Assembly: GCA_902728285.1 (NCBI GenBank)
Contig: CACVBU010000050.1
Coordinates: 1 to 64,000 of the forward strand
Direction: 5' to 3'
Source of the DNA: Clytia hemisphaerica
Lineage: Eukaryota; Cnidaria; Hydrozoa; Leptothecata; Clytiidae
DNA length: 64,000 nucleotides
Position numbers and translations under genes: made by a program. How positions within the stretch are numbered: position 1 is the stretch's first letter; each line of letters begins with the position of its first letter. Positions 1-13,400 of this stretch are shown here, piece by piece. The notes beneath the pieces were generated by a model. The model worked only from the letters and a program-made list of their open reading frames with translations. It was not told where the DNA came from and ran no database searches.

Positions 1-73
1 AAAATTGGACGTCAAATATAAGTGTTCGGCGACATTAAAAAAAAATTTTTTTCACTTTTGACTACGTCATACG

Positions 74-900
74 TATAAAACCTCTAATCAACGGACACTC
101 TAAAAGGTTGGAACCTCTGATTAGCGGACAATTTCAGTTCCCGGCCTTTCATAGGCAAATCTAAAAAAATTTGCCAAAAGGGGACACTCAATTAGCGGCC
201 CCGATTAGCGGACAATTTTTCACCGAAATAGCCAAAAACCCTATTTTAGCTCTCCAATTAGCGGACATTAAATATCAAACGGGTCACAGACGTCCAAAAT
301 CGAAAAAAAAATGTTTAGATATTTTTATTTCAAGCACTTCAAGTCTTATTATTTAAATTATTTCTACAAATTTCCAGTTTTCCCTTGACACATTCAACGA
401 ATTTAGGTGGGCCAAAGAAATCATAAATCACTGGTACTTCAAGTCCGTACCCACCACCTCGACTTAAGCTCTTGCCAGTCACTCGAGCTCTGATTCCAGT
501 GTTTGGTACTTTTAAGAAAAGGGTACACAGTTTAGAAATATTCTCGGGGAGATGGCCAACAATACTGTCCTTTCCCATCGAGTTTGTTTGAACGATCGCC
601 ACAGCATTTTTGTCAACTATGATATCTGGTTCATGTTTACAAAGTGTTATATTTCTATATTTTCTTTTATTTGTTAAAAACTAAATTGTTGCGTTTTAAT
701 AACCCTTCTATTGTTCTTCTATGACCTAGTGTCTGCAAATAAGTACTTTAGACCCCAATTTTGTATTTTCGACACCCTGGGATGGCCTAATTTCAAAATT
801 GGAGCTCCGAGATCAAAAGTTTCTAAAAGGCGGACACTTCTAATAAGCGGACACTAACCCCTTTCCTCGATGGTGTCCGCTAATTAGAGGTTCCACTGTA
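74..900. mobile_element. Inverted-repeat element with CTCTAATTAGCGGACAC-type ends
   Basis: The motif CTCTAATTAGCGGACAC occurs in degenerate form on the plus strand at the left (about 80-105, 113-132 and 185-215) and on the minus strand at the right (about 830-898). The two sides therefore form inverted repeats. The right end reads, on the minus strand, TACAGTGGAACCTC and starts with TA, which resembles the ends of mariner/pogo-type elements. The left end is more degraded. A HIRAN-like ORF lies between the arms on the minus strand. A related pair of motifs sits near 22508-22752. The right end is clear and the left boundary is uncertain. Confidence 0.4.
339..684 (-). CDS. HIRAN-like domain ORF, probably part of a mobile element
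   Basis: The open frame runs on the minus strand from about 684 to the stop at 339. No convincing ATG is seen; a possible acceptor (CAATTTAG) precedes it. The order of motifs fits a HIRAN-like domain: LCKHEPD, then VDKNAVAIV, VGHLPENIS, a hydrophobic stretch, VTGKS, and a glycine-rich segment before LEVPVIY. In the classical family HIRAN binds DNA ends or stalled forks (HLTF/RAD5 type); whether this version does so is unknown. Similar stand-alone domains are, from memory, common in cnidarian genomes. It lies between inverted repeats, so it is probably element-borne rather than a host gene. Its completeness is unclear. Confidence 0.5.
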
Positions 901-1216
901 CACTCTTTTTTTTATAACAATGATTAAAAAAACAAAAAAATCACCCCAATAGCATTTTATAATGACCCCTTCCCCCTATTTTATGAAATTTTCTTGAAAA
1001 AGTGCCAAAACCTTCATTTTCCTAGGGGTTTTTGGGAGTAAGAAAGGGGCATTTAAGTGAGAATCTTTGTGTTTGCTTTGTTCGCGTAATTTTATAAAAT
1101 TCATTCTTTTTATTGGGCGCAAAAATCTTAGGTCTCGAAATTTGCCTGCCTCCCCTGTTTGATCGACCCAACCATCATGCTACTATTCCTGACCCTCTAT
1201 CATATTTCTTTCCAAG

Positions 1217-1417
1217 ACATGGGAGAATGGTCGCAATGGGCGGAAGTTAACCAAACACTAACCAATTCAAGAATTTGTCGAAGGAATTGTGTACCACTTA
1301 ATCAAACGTATTATACAAACAAAACATGCTTCAAACCAGACATGAGCAAATTCATCAACTCGTGCGGCGTTGTCCCATTTGAAAAGTCTGCATGTAGTCT
1401 CACGACGGATTCGAGCG
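1217..1417 (+). CDS. Exon: thrombospondin type-1-like module
   Basis: The acceptor is TTTCTTTCCAAG before 1217 and the donor is GTAAGC from 1418. The exon encodes MGEWSQWAEV followed by RICRRNC and three further cysteines, with several N-x-T/S sites (NQT, NKT). The W-x-x-W motif and spaced cysteines fit a divergent TSP1 repeat in an extracellular segment. The canonical CSVTCG motif is not present. An upstream acceptor-like AG exists at about 1130, so the 5' boundary could be earlier. Confidence 0.55.
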
Positions 1418-4400
1418 GTAAGCATTTTTTGACATAAAATTGAGCCTGTTATTCACGCCTGATTTTGCCTCCTGATACCGAGTCAAATACGAAGATAAAC
1501 ACTTGGCATTCAATATTCTCAATATCCATCTTAGCCTGGGTATCTAGACCGCAAACTATTTCACAGTCTAGTTTCTCATATTTTTGTCTATTGTTTTTTT
1601 GTTTATTGTTTATTGGCAAAAAATTGGGCTTGATTTTGCCTCCTGATACCGAGCCTAACGAAGATCAACGGTAAAAGGGTTTACGCACGAAGAACGAGTC
1701 TCGTGTTCGCGAAGCGAAAGGGATTCTATAGACGCCCCAATCCCAGTACTTTTTTTCCGAAAATCCCAAGTCCAAAGAAATTCCGAAAATCTAAATTCCA
1801 CAGGTATTTCACAGGTCTATTGACCTCTACGAAACAATCTAATTTATATGGTTAGGGGAATGACGTCTAACCGCTCATGTTACAACTTAAAACGGATCAA
1901 GACTCAAAATACTGCGAATATTGTAATGACGACGTCATTTTGGCCCTAAATGACTTCTCCGAAAGGGTAATAAACTTTTAATTTTAATGAAATCGATTTC
2001 TAATTGTTCCGATAGATTCTATCGATGATTACCAATCCAATGAAGACTCAATAAGTAATAGTTATCACATGAAGTTTGAGTGCAATACGAGAAATATTTT
2101 ACGAGGCGAGCCTTTTTATTAGACCAATCATTGTAACGTAAATCTATTTACAGAAAGTTAAAGGAAGCAAAAATTCCCGAGTTAAAAAAGGAAAAAAAGC
2201 TTGGATAGCTAAGGGAAGCACAACTTACCGAGTTAAATAATCAAAAATAACTCGGAAAGCTAAAGAAAGTTACAAAATGAAAAATAACACGGACAGTTCA
2301 CTTAAAGGAACCAAAAATTCCAAAGTTAAGCCATCGCCGGCAAAAAAGAGAATATCAAAAAAAATATTGTTGCTATTGTTTTCGAAAACCCGCGAAAGCT
2401 TCTTATTGTTCAAGCGCTGAAATTCTATTGAAATGCCACGTGACTCAGGTAGAATTTCCTACCTAACCACGGCACACTTTTCAGCAAAAGTACTCCATGT
2501 AGCCCTTCGCAGGTTATAATTTTCGCGGTTTTGCCCTTTTTTGGACAAATTTCTTTCATTTTCCAAGGGATTTTTCAAATTTTTCGATAAAATTGGAAAA
2601 AATTGTATTTCGCGGGAATTAATTTTCGCGGTTTTCAACTCTCAATATTTTTCACGGGATCAAATTTTCGCTGTTTTGACAAAAAACCGCGAAAACACTA
2701 AAATTAAAACCCGGGAAAATTAGTTCCAATAAGGTATATTTCGAGAATATAACTTTTCAGAGGGAGTGTTTAGAGGGTACGTGGCAATCGTTTTTGGAGC
2801 CGATTTGCCTGGGGTAGGGTACTGCATTTCAAGATATCTCATGAACTACATATCAAAACCTATTAAAACTTTGCAAGGTTTTAGATAAAGCATCAAATTG
2901 TGTGTAGAAAATTTCAAGATAGTAGCACGAATAATGTGTATTTTACAGACCCGAATATCAAAATATTATAAAAAAATCTAATTAAAAAAAAAATTGAACT
3001 TTTGAATTCCACACAGGACCAAATTCTTCCATGAAATAGATGTTAATGCCTTCATTGCTCGTAGTCGGTATAGTTGTAGCATTGTGGAAAGCTTTCATGG
3101 ATTTTAGACGACTATTTTTTGATTTACAGTCCATTTATTTTGAAAAATTCGGTCAAAACTGCCCCAAAATACAAGAAACTTTTTTAACGTTGTTCATTAT
3201 AGCTCAGCAAAAAGCCAAGTAAACCTCGTTAAAATTTGCCAGATGTTAGTTTTTAAGGCCAGCAACATTCAAAAGTTCAAATGAAGTTTCGAGATGGTGG
3301 GATGAAAAATATGTATTTTACAGACCAGAATATTTCGAATTTTTCATAAAAATTAAGATCTCTCTTTAGTTTTGACACCTCAAACGTTGTCTGAGACTCA
3401 TATTTTCAATCAATTAAAGCTTTTTTGTTGATAATATTTATAACTATAACTTAGTATAGAAGTCTGACTTAACAGTTGTTAAGTACCTTTGGTATTTTAC
3501 AGACCACTTTTTTGGCTACTTTTGATTTAAATAAAATTGACTCAATTTGAAATATCCCACTTGTCATCAAGTCATGTAAATCAAAGTTGAAACGCTTTTA
3601 AAGTTGTCATGTCTCGAAAATGTCGAAAATGCGTTTCTGCTTATTTTGAATTAGATGAAATTGGAAAAATGTAATTTACAGACCAGAAAAGATAAGGCAT
3701 TTTCCATCAATAAATAAAACTTTAAATAATGAAATGATAATCGTAAGCATACATTTGACTTCATCAAGCTTACCAAAAATACATATCCCGAGCAGTTGAT
3801 GCTCGTCATTTAAAGCACTTTTTATTTTTGGCAAGCAAATTTAGGCTAAAAGCGCTCGCTGTCATAAACAATTGTCATCTCGAGACTACCCTATCTGGAT
3901 CTTAATCTTGATTCCTTGAGGTGTTTTTCACTGTTACAAAAATGATGCCAAAGATAATGTAAAAAACAAACAGTAGTGTTATGAATTCTGAGGATTTGTT
4001 ATTCTACTAACACACTACGGACACACTGTAGGATAGATATGACCAATAATATCATTATTCACCCAATTTTGTAAATTTTCAGTAACCTTTTTTCAATTCA
4101 AAAGACCTACGGCGATCCTTTGTGCTTGTCTCGTTATGTCAATATTTCTACCGTGCACGTGAATTATCTAAAACATCTGCTATCTCTTTTAGCCTTGAGA
4201 AATAAAGTCTTAAGTTTAAACTTACCAAGAATAATGTTGCGCTATCAATATTGATTTACAGGGAAACAAGATAATCGTCTTCAATGCAAGTCGAATGCTT
4301 TTAAAGAACCAAAATTGAATATCATTTTATATTTGATCATTAGAACAAGGATTTATTATACACTGGATATACAACTCGCTGATTTTTGCCGATTTCTCGT

Positions 4401-7400
4401 GTACTAGCTATGTCCGCAGTAATGATATTATTGTTCACTCTCCTTCCCGCATATGGCTAATTTTGATTGTTTTGGATTTAACACAGGTTAAATCGTGGTT
4501 TAACTTTTATTTGATAAGCGCCACAGTATTGGAATGGCTGGGTGGCCACCCTCTGCCAACAGTGGCGTGGTGGCAGGGGGGGCAGGGGGGCCAGGCCCCC
4601 CAGCGGAGCCCTTTTGAGAGGGGGTGCATATCGAAAGATTGACAAATGAAAAAACAAAAATGGCGCCCCTCATCACCTCAAAAATTTTCTGACTCGCTTC
4701 GCTCGCACACTCCCTTTTTTGTATTGTATTCGTAAGTAAAATGAGCGTATATATAGAGAGGGGAGCCAAAAACAAAAGATCTTTTAAAAGGGCACCATAT
4801 TTGCCTTGGCCACCCCAGAGAAATTTTCCCACCACACCACTGTCTGCCAACTGAGTCTTCTTTGCTAATAACCACGTGACGTCATAGCGTACAATTTTTA
4901 TAGCATATGAACGAAAGAAGAAGGAAACATTTTACACACTACCATTGTTGAAAACAAATGTTGAAACAGTGCTCGATACTGGATAGAGCTTTGATACATA
5001 CATTTTGATACATATATTTTCATTTGTTAAAATTTAAAATCCATATATTACTGTCAGTTTCACGCCTTGTGCGATCATCAGATATACTATACTACAAATA
5101 AAATTTTCTCTCATAAGATGTATACACTATACTAGAAATTGCAAACCGTTACGAATGAAAGAAATTTAATAAAATGCTTTTGGGAAAAAAAGAACGTTTT
5201 AAGAGACTTTTGTTCGGACTGAATTCTGCCCATTTCTGGAATCTAGCCGATGATATTCTCGTTTACGGAAAAACTCAAGAGGAACATAATAAAAACTTAG
5301 AAATGACACTCGAAGCTTTGGCTAAAAGGGAGCTACCTTAAAGCTGAAAAAGTACAAATTCAATAAACGTCACCTTGAGTACTTTGGGTACGTTTTCTCA
5401 GAGGAAGGTATGCAACCTAGTGAGTCGAAGGTTCGAGCGCTGAAAGAAATGTCACGACCAGAAAATGCAAATGCTGCCAGAAGTTTCCTGGGATTTACAA
5501 ATTACCTGAAACGATTCATACCTGATTACAGTACGCTTACCCATCCGATACGTCAGTTGCTTAAGAAAAATGCTCACTTTAAGTGGACTGATGCATGTGA
5601 AAAGTCGTTTAAAAGCTTTAAAGCTATTATTGATATACTTTCGAATGAGAAAAACTTGCCTTACTTTGATGAAAAGAAAGAGACTATGGTCTACTGCGAT
5701 GCTAGCCCTGTCGGACTTTCTTCTATTTTACTACAACGTACGCCTGGTACAAATGATTTACACGTTATTAGTTATTCGTCACGTGCTTTGAAAGAGGTCG
5801 AATGCTGTTACAGTCAAATTGAGCGCGAATGCCTCGGTATGGTACCGTGAAAAGCACAGCTCAAAATCATATATTTACGCTGTGCCGACGAATCGATATT
5901 CTATTCATCGCGCAATCAACGAAGACAAAAGTAACCATGACGACCATCAAAGATCTTGGATGAAGTTCAAAGTTTATATTTTTATTCCCGTCGTTGAAAA
6001 CACAACAAAAAAATATCATCAATGCTTTTTAAAAAGAGTCAGTGATAGAGAATCATAACATAAAGTCTGTCTATTATTTCGATTCAATTAAAAGTGACAT
6101 TTCCATAATTGATAGTTTAGTAATTACTGTTATACATTTGGGGATCATGTAAAAGATTTCTTTCGAAAGAAACGCACTTCGATTACACTTGGAGGTTACG
6201 ATAACATATCTTTTCTTTCTTTTTTTCTTTTTTTTCTTTTTTTTCATCATTAATTTCTTGATCTCCAAAAGTATATTGGTTCTTCTTACAAGAAGTTGAA
6301 ATATTTTATGTATATGTAATGTATATAAATGTATATAAAATTCTACGATTCAAACTGATACGAAGTTGACAGCTAAGTCAGTAATGGAAGCTTAGTGGGT
6401 TGGTCGGCTACATATTATTGAAATAGTAAATCAATGGGCAACCTAATATAGAAGACGCTGAAAGATAGGTTCGTCGGATAAGATGATATAGATAAAAAAT
6501 CACATAGGTCGAATTGTGTAGGTTGTCAAAGTCCTAGTTATGCAATGAAATAGTAAATATTAAATATTAGGGAGAAAAACTACTAATATAATAATATTTT
6601 AATATATTCATAGGAGATCAAACTGAGAAGAAAATTCGAATGTAGAATAGACTGGACGTAATAGTGCAACATCGAATTAACATCAAAACTAAAATCATTC
6701 GGTTAAATTTGTAGATATTGTGATGGCAAAATTATGGAATGGCTGTGGTAAAATAGAATATAGGTTCGGTCTCATTTAGGAATATAAAATGATAGAACAA
6801 TGTTTTAGATAAAATAAAATAAATCTTAACATAAATTAAATATATCAAAAGGGGAACGCTAGAATCGCTGGTGGGCTAGAAAACACAGGAAGAGTGAGTC
6901 CAAATATATAGCAAGTGATTGAAAATAAATGACCTTAGATTATTATAATATTATTATATTAGATCTGATTACTCGAGTCGACATCCGGTCGATCAACCGT
7001 AGCTACATAGAAACTTGTGTAAACATGGTCACAAAATTTGCTACACTGAAATCTTTCAAGATAGAGGATATTGCTACTGAAACCGAAAACGAAACTGAAT
7101 TACGATTACTAATGAATATAATTCAAGCCAACGATTGGTACAAGTTGAATGAACCACAGAAACACGAACATGCCCCCGAACATTTACGAAATGTTGATAT
7201 AGACGTACTTAAACAGTTTCGTAAAATGAAAGACGAGCTTACTGTCAGTCTTACCCATGGTGTCATTCTTAAAGGTAACCGAATCGTACTGCCCACAAAA
7301 TTTCACAAAGATGCTGTCCGTATTTGTCATGTTGGACATCAAGGTATCGAGAAAACGAAACAGCTCTTACGAACAAAAGTATTTTTCTACGGTATGGACA

Positions 7401-10400
7401 AAATGGTTGAATGTACTGGTCCATCAAAACCACCTGCTCCGATTAAAGTTACCTAAATTCCAGAAGCTGTTTGGGATACGTTACATATCGATTATTTGGG
7501 CCCATTTCCAGTGTTAAACAAGCACGTTCTCGTTATAATTGATAAACGTTCATGTTGCCCAGAAATAGCATTCGTCAAAAGTACAACGGCTAAATCTTTG
7601 ACAGACGTTTTACATAGAACATTTGCTACTTATGGAAATCCGTCAAAAGTTGTTACCGACAATGGCCCACCATTTCCTTCGAAAGAGGTACGAGAATTCA
7701 TGGAAGACAACGGTATCACTCATCACCGTATTACACCATTATTGCCGCAAGCCAATGGACAGGTTGAAAACTTTAACAAACCTTTGATGAAAGCAATACG
7801 TGCTGCCTACGTTGAAGGGAAGGATTTAGAAACTGAAACTTACAAACTTTTACGTCAATACCGTGCTACACCACACAGCATTACGAAAGAAGCACCGGCT
7901 GACTTAATGTTTGGTCGACAGTTGCAAAACGCATTACATTGCATTCCATTCCATTGCATTGGGAAGATGAATGATCGAGACATCAAGACAAGACAATAGT
8001 TATAGTTTGCTACCATTTTGTCAAAGAATTAACTTGGATCGAACGTAATGGCATTATAGAAATGACGCAAGTTATATCCAATAGTGACCTTTTACAGAAA
8101 AAAATGAAGGTCATAGCTCTTTCCGTTGTATCAGTTAGTCGAGGAACATTTCCCCAACTGATATTTTCCAATAAGTGGAAAAGTGGAATTCTATCCTTCT
8201 CACCAACTTGTAGCATGGTCAATCATACTTTATACAAGCCGACCTTAGATTCAACGAGGAAAAGTTGAGTTTCAAGCCCGAAGGGCTAAAGGTGAAACTT
8301 TAACCCTTCTCAGGCAAGAGAAAGCTACTTATTTCCCATCCAAAACGCGCATAGAACGCGCCGTAATCATGACGACGGATTGTATCTAGCGGTTTCTTTG
8401 TTTTGGAGGACTGCATTTTTTTAAATCTAGCGTGGATTTTATTTCCAATCTGGTGTTTGTGTAAAAACTACGCGCGGGCGTTCTGGATGGGAAATAAATT
8501 GTTTCATTTCCCATCCAGGAGTCTCTCCTCTAGCCCTTCGGGCTTGAGACTCAATGTATTCAATACGATATTCAGAATATGGGCTAGATTGTTATACTAA
8601 GCATCTTGAGCTTAATCTATTGAATTCTTCCTTCACTTTAGTGAGTGCCGTAGCCAGTTCGAAACCGATACATAAAGAGATCTGGTTCATTCTCACATTG
8701 AGCATCATTCTCACATTCATCACTTTGATTATCATCGTCATGATCATCTGGGTCCGTCGGAGGTGCCATCACCGTAAGGAGCCAACTGGTGGTGCCAGTA
8801 TGCTTAAAAGTGAAGACAACGGTAAATACCTCGCTCCCAGTGCTAATCTCCGGATGTATTCTTTATAGCGTTTGCACAAAGAGAATATAAAAACAAATGT
8901 TAGAGAGAGAACAAAATCTTTCTCTATTTTTCGATGTGTGGTGCCATAATAATAGAAATTGATTTGCGCTCTATTATGAACGGACCAATGGGAGTGCGAT
9001 ATTTTCTCTTTTTTTGATTGACGTTTACGAGAGAAAAACAACGAAAAAAGATTAGCTTTGTTCGGACTCGGACTGAACTCAATAATAACAGAAACTAGAT
9101 GCGCAGCGTCGCACGCTGCGTGTCCCAATCCAGTGAATCACTACACATCTAAAAAATTCTAACAGAAGAAAGATAGCCGCCAATCGATGATTTGATTTTA
9201 ATTTTAGGAAATTAAGGAGAAAAAAGATAACATTACATTGCCAAAAATTTGGGAAGAAGGTTGACTTTAACCCATCAAGCTCCAAATTTGGTGAATAGAA
9301 AATAGTATCTTGGGGTCTCAAAGTTAGTCTAGTGGTAGGAAATCTGCTTAAGGTGCAAAAATATGATGGTTCAACGCCATGAAGAGGAGGCTTTGTAGAG
9401 CTTTGTTAGATTTTCGAGACGTTGACGTTGTAAACACACACGTTTAAGCGTATTAAAATATATAGATTCTTTTTTTTCTAAAATTATTTATAAAAATATC
9501 TCTCAAGCTGAATTGTAGCTGTATATTTCAAACATGAAATTACATGCCTATTTTCTTCAAAACTTTCTTATATCTAAAAAACTAATAGTAAAATAAAGAA
9601 GGAGAGGGGTAATTTTTATCTGAGTTCTAGCTAAATAACTTTCCTTCTGAAATATTAGGGAGCGGTCATCTTATTGGATATATGTACATTTCATATTGCA
9701 ATTATTTGAGCATCATCGCCTTGCCCTTTTGGTTTGTAACATTGAGCTAGGCGAGGGAAGTAGATTAGTGGCTCTCACAGCTCATCAGAGTGGTTTGAAA
9801 AAGTACTTCTTAAAAGAAATTTGTCAAAACAAAGTGTCTTTTAGCTAAAATGGTGGAGAAAAATATTGAAATTTTCGCCCGTCGGCGCAAACCATGGTTG
9901 CGCCTCCTTAGCATCTGCTAATGTCTTCTAACTTACATACTAACTAAAAGACACAGGGCTTTGACAGACCCTGGAAAACCTGGAAAATATAGGTTTTATA
10001 GGAAAATTTCAAACTGAGAGAATTTGATTTTTCAGATTCCTTTTAACAACAGAACAGCTTGTATTTCAGGGTCTCGAGTAACCAATCTTCAAAATTTTCT
10101 CTTGAGTAATTGAGATGCCTCTGTAATATCTGATGAAAAATGGTATTCGACATCTCACCATCAGTTTCAAAATAGACTCAGGCAGATTGTGTACATTATC
10201 AGTAATTTTTCAGGGAATCAGTGGCGACCTGGCAGGGGGTGCACCCCCAGAAAGATCTGAGAGGGGCGCCAAAAGAGCTTTTCAAGGGGGCGCCAAAATT
10301 TGGTTGATGTTTAATTGGGCAATTTGGGACCCTTCTTCACGTTTATAGCGCCTTTTATAAAGTGTTATGTTAATTTTTTTTCGCGTGCGGTGCTTTTTCT

Positions 10401-13400
10401 TTGCGCTCTTGCATCTTTTCTCTTGAGTTTTTCCGAAACGACCATCAACATTGAATTGCGAAAGGCTGAAGCAAGGTGTTGTGTATCAACCAGTAGTTCA
10501 AGAGGATGCTCACCCCCAGAGAGAATACCAAAAAGATCGAAACTTGTTGATGCTCGCTGTGGTTTTTGTGGTCTTATGCCTGCTTATGCTGACCAAATTT
10601 CTCCTTTTTAGTAACTCTTTTAAATTGTTTGACCTTTCTCACCAAAAATTTCCATGCCCCTTATCCCTAGCCTCTTTTAGCCATTGATCTTTAATGGAGA
10701 GTAAAGTAGTGGCGCAAAAGCTTAAATAAGATGATCAAATTACCTAATAATCTGATTAGATTATCAGGTACAAAACTTCAATTTCAAGCATCGACAGCTC
10801 ATGTATTTTATTTGAGTGGCTTTATTTTTGGTGCTATAATATGGGGCATTTTAGACAGATTAAAAGTTGAAAATTGAAAAACTTTCCGCCGGCGCAAACC
10901 ATGGTTGCGCCTCCTTTGTTCAAACACCTTAACATTTCAAATTACAAAAAACAAATTCCAAGTTTCTTGACTCTAAGATTCCGGGCATTACTTTCAACCA
11001 TACTGCTCTTATAGTTTAATATTTTCACTTAATAATGGAGGGCGCCAATTTCATAGACTAGTAAACTAGTCTTTGAAAACAGACCCATATACAAAAAATC
11101 AAGCTCCAAATAAAAAGAATCGAAGGGGTGAAGTTGCGTCTCTTTTCTGAATTTCAACGACTAGAAGCTACTTCCCTCAAAAAACGTTGTTTAATTTTAC
11201 AACTTTTTTTAGGTTTTTGAGAATTTTTTGACTAAATGATATTTCATAGTAACATTGAACATGGGAACATATAAATAAATGAGCATTTCTAAAAACGCAA
11301 TATAAAAATAAAAAAAAAATAAATGCAATCCCGCACGGGTCAGACATGCAGAAATCTGTATGTCTCTCCTTACGATTTTAGGTGAAGAAAAAAAGGCGTT
11401 GGAAGTACAATCAAGGTCATAATATATTGAGAATTTTGGCTATTTTAACGTTTTTTAAGATTTAAAGTTCTGGCGAGAAAGTCGATTTTTGGCTATCTTT
11501 TTAATTTAATCGAATATTTCAATTTGGGAGGGGTTGGCAGACTTCCAGGCTATATTCTGAGTCTTATTGGACTATTTTTGAACTTTTGAATCCTGAGATC
11601 CTAAGGTCCTAAGTCTTAAGTCTCATGTTAAAACTCAGAGTTAAAACTCTACCCTTCCAACCTACTTTAGAGCACTTACAAATCGATTGTGGTTCAAAAA
11701 CTTCCTGGTGGATTTCCCTTTTTTCTCAAATATTATGACCTTGATTGTAGCTTCTAGTCGGTTATCTTCCTTTTCTCAGGAAACTAATATTTAATTAGTG
11801 TTTACATTATTTGAGTGACAGTTTTATTATAAGGTTATAAGTAATAACCGACTAGTTTACTAGTCTACCAATTTCATAGTTGGCACCCCCATAAAATTAA
11901 GCCAGGTCGCTTACTGGGGAAAATAGCCGTGTTTTTTTCCAAATCTTACAGAAGCTCAGAGAAAACCACTTGATGATTCTTGTCTTAACCCTGTTATACT
12001 TTAACTTAACAGGGCTAAACTATCTCCCTTACCTTATTTTGACATAAAAAACTGTCATACAAACAAATAATACTCTTTGTACCGCATGTACTGAATTCTC
12101 TTTCGCGTAAAAATTTTTCTAGTGGGGGGGGGGTGCGAAAAAATATTGGGTCTTATGAGGGGGGTTCGAAAATTTTTTTCAGGTTAGGGGAGGGGGTGCG
12201 AAATTTTTTTTGGATTTTTTAAAATATCCTCCACCCCCCTCTAGTAGATACTTTATGACCGCTCCCTTAGTACATGATTGTAAAATTTGTAAATGGAAAA
12301 ATAAAAGCCAAATCAAGAAAATATTTCTTTACAGAAACTATCTACCAAAGTTGAAAGAGTAAAGAGTTTACCTAATATCCATGATCCATGCATGATATGT
12401 CAAAGCAAACTGCAAAAAAGACAATTTCATACAGAAATGCATGAAAAATCAGATTCGAAATATTTGAAGATTTGAAAATGGTTAGCACTTAAAGGGATTA
12501 TACAGTGTTATATACACCCGACTCGTCTGAAACTGATGTCAGCAAAATTTTAATAAAAGATTCCTTTCAAATTTGTAAATAAAAGGAAGAAAAAAATCTT
12601 GCTCCACATTTTTCTTTATTCATTACAAAAGATTCTATTTATTTCAATCTGCTGAATCAACATACATTATGACTATGTAAAAGGTCAATAGCTTTAAAAT
12701 ATATCTAATCATAAATATATGTTGGTATATATAAATGTTTATCAGTCATCTGTTCTTCAAAAATACCCGACAGTTTGTACCCTGTCTCATGAAAATAACA
12801 AAACGAAACAGCAGATGGATAAAATATTCATTGTAAAGTTATTGCCTAGAAAAACCTATCTGCTGTTCACCGATGACGTCATTACCTAGAAAATGCTATC
12901 TGTTGGTCACTGATGACGCTGTCTCCTGTAATAGAACAACATATGTTTTGAAGTAAATTGACCCTCCTAGAAAATGAGACCCGCTGTTCACTTTGTCATA
13001 AAAACCGTCTCCTAGCAAAGAACAGCAGATATTTCGTAACAATGGCTCGTCGAATGCTTCTGAAGAAATTGTTATTGAAGAAGATTCAGAGACATATATT
13101 GATAAAATGCAGAACATAAAGATAGTTTAGAAGCCAATACTCCTCTGTTTATAAATTGTGTGATTTTCAGGTTTCATATATTTTGATCACTTTCGTTTTC
13201 AAAACCTTGGAGAATCGGGCATGCCCGGCCCAAATCGAGAACACCACACATCGAAAAGCGTGGTAACATCACAGACCCGAGAAGCAAAAGAAAATCAAAA
13301 GAAATCGATCCAATAGCAAGGTCGTCCTCTCTCCAACATATGTTTTTATATTCTCTTTGGTTTGCAACCAAACATGCCACCTGAGATTTAGCTTTAAAAG

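Noticed and set aside
4500-4875. Two overlapping minus-strand ORFs of 116 and 65 residues
   Set aside because: They run through GC-rich repeat-like sequence (Pro/Gly-rich translation) and share a GCGAGCGAAGCGAG word with 44931; there are no domains, and the frames look accidental.
9318-9400. Functional tRNA gene
   Set aside because: Box A and box B words are present but no full cloverleaf with an acceptor stem could be drawn.
10133-10687. Overlapping plus-strand ORFs with PPERSERGAKRAFQGG
   Set aside because: The Pro/Gly/Arg-rich part comes from a G-rich repeat, and no splice or start context supports a gene.
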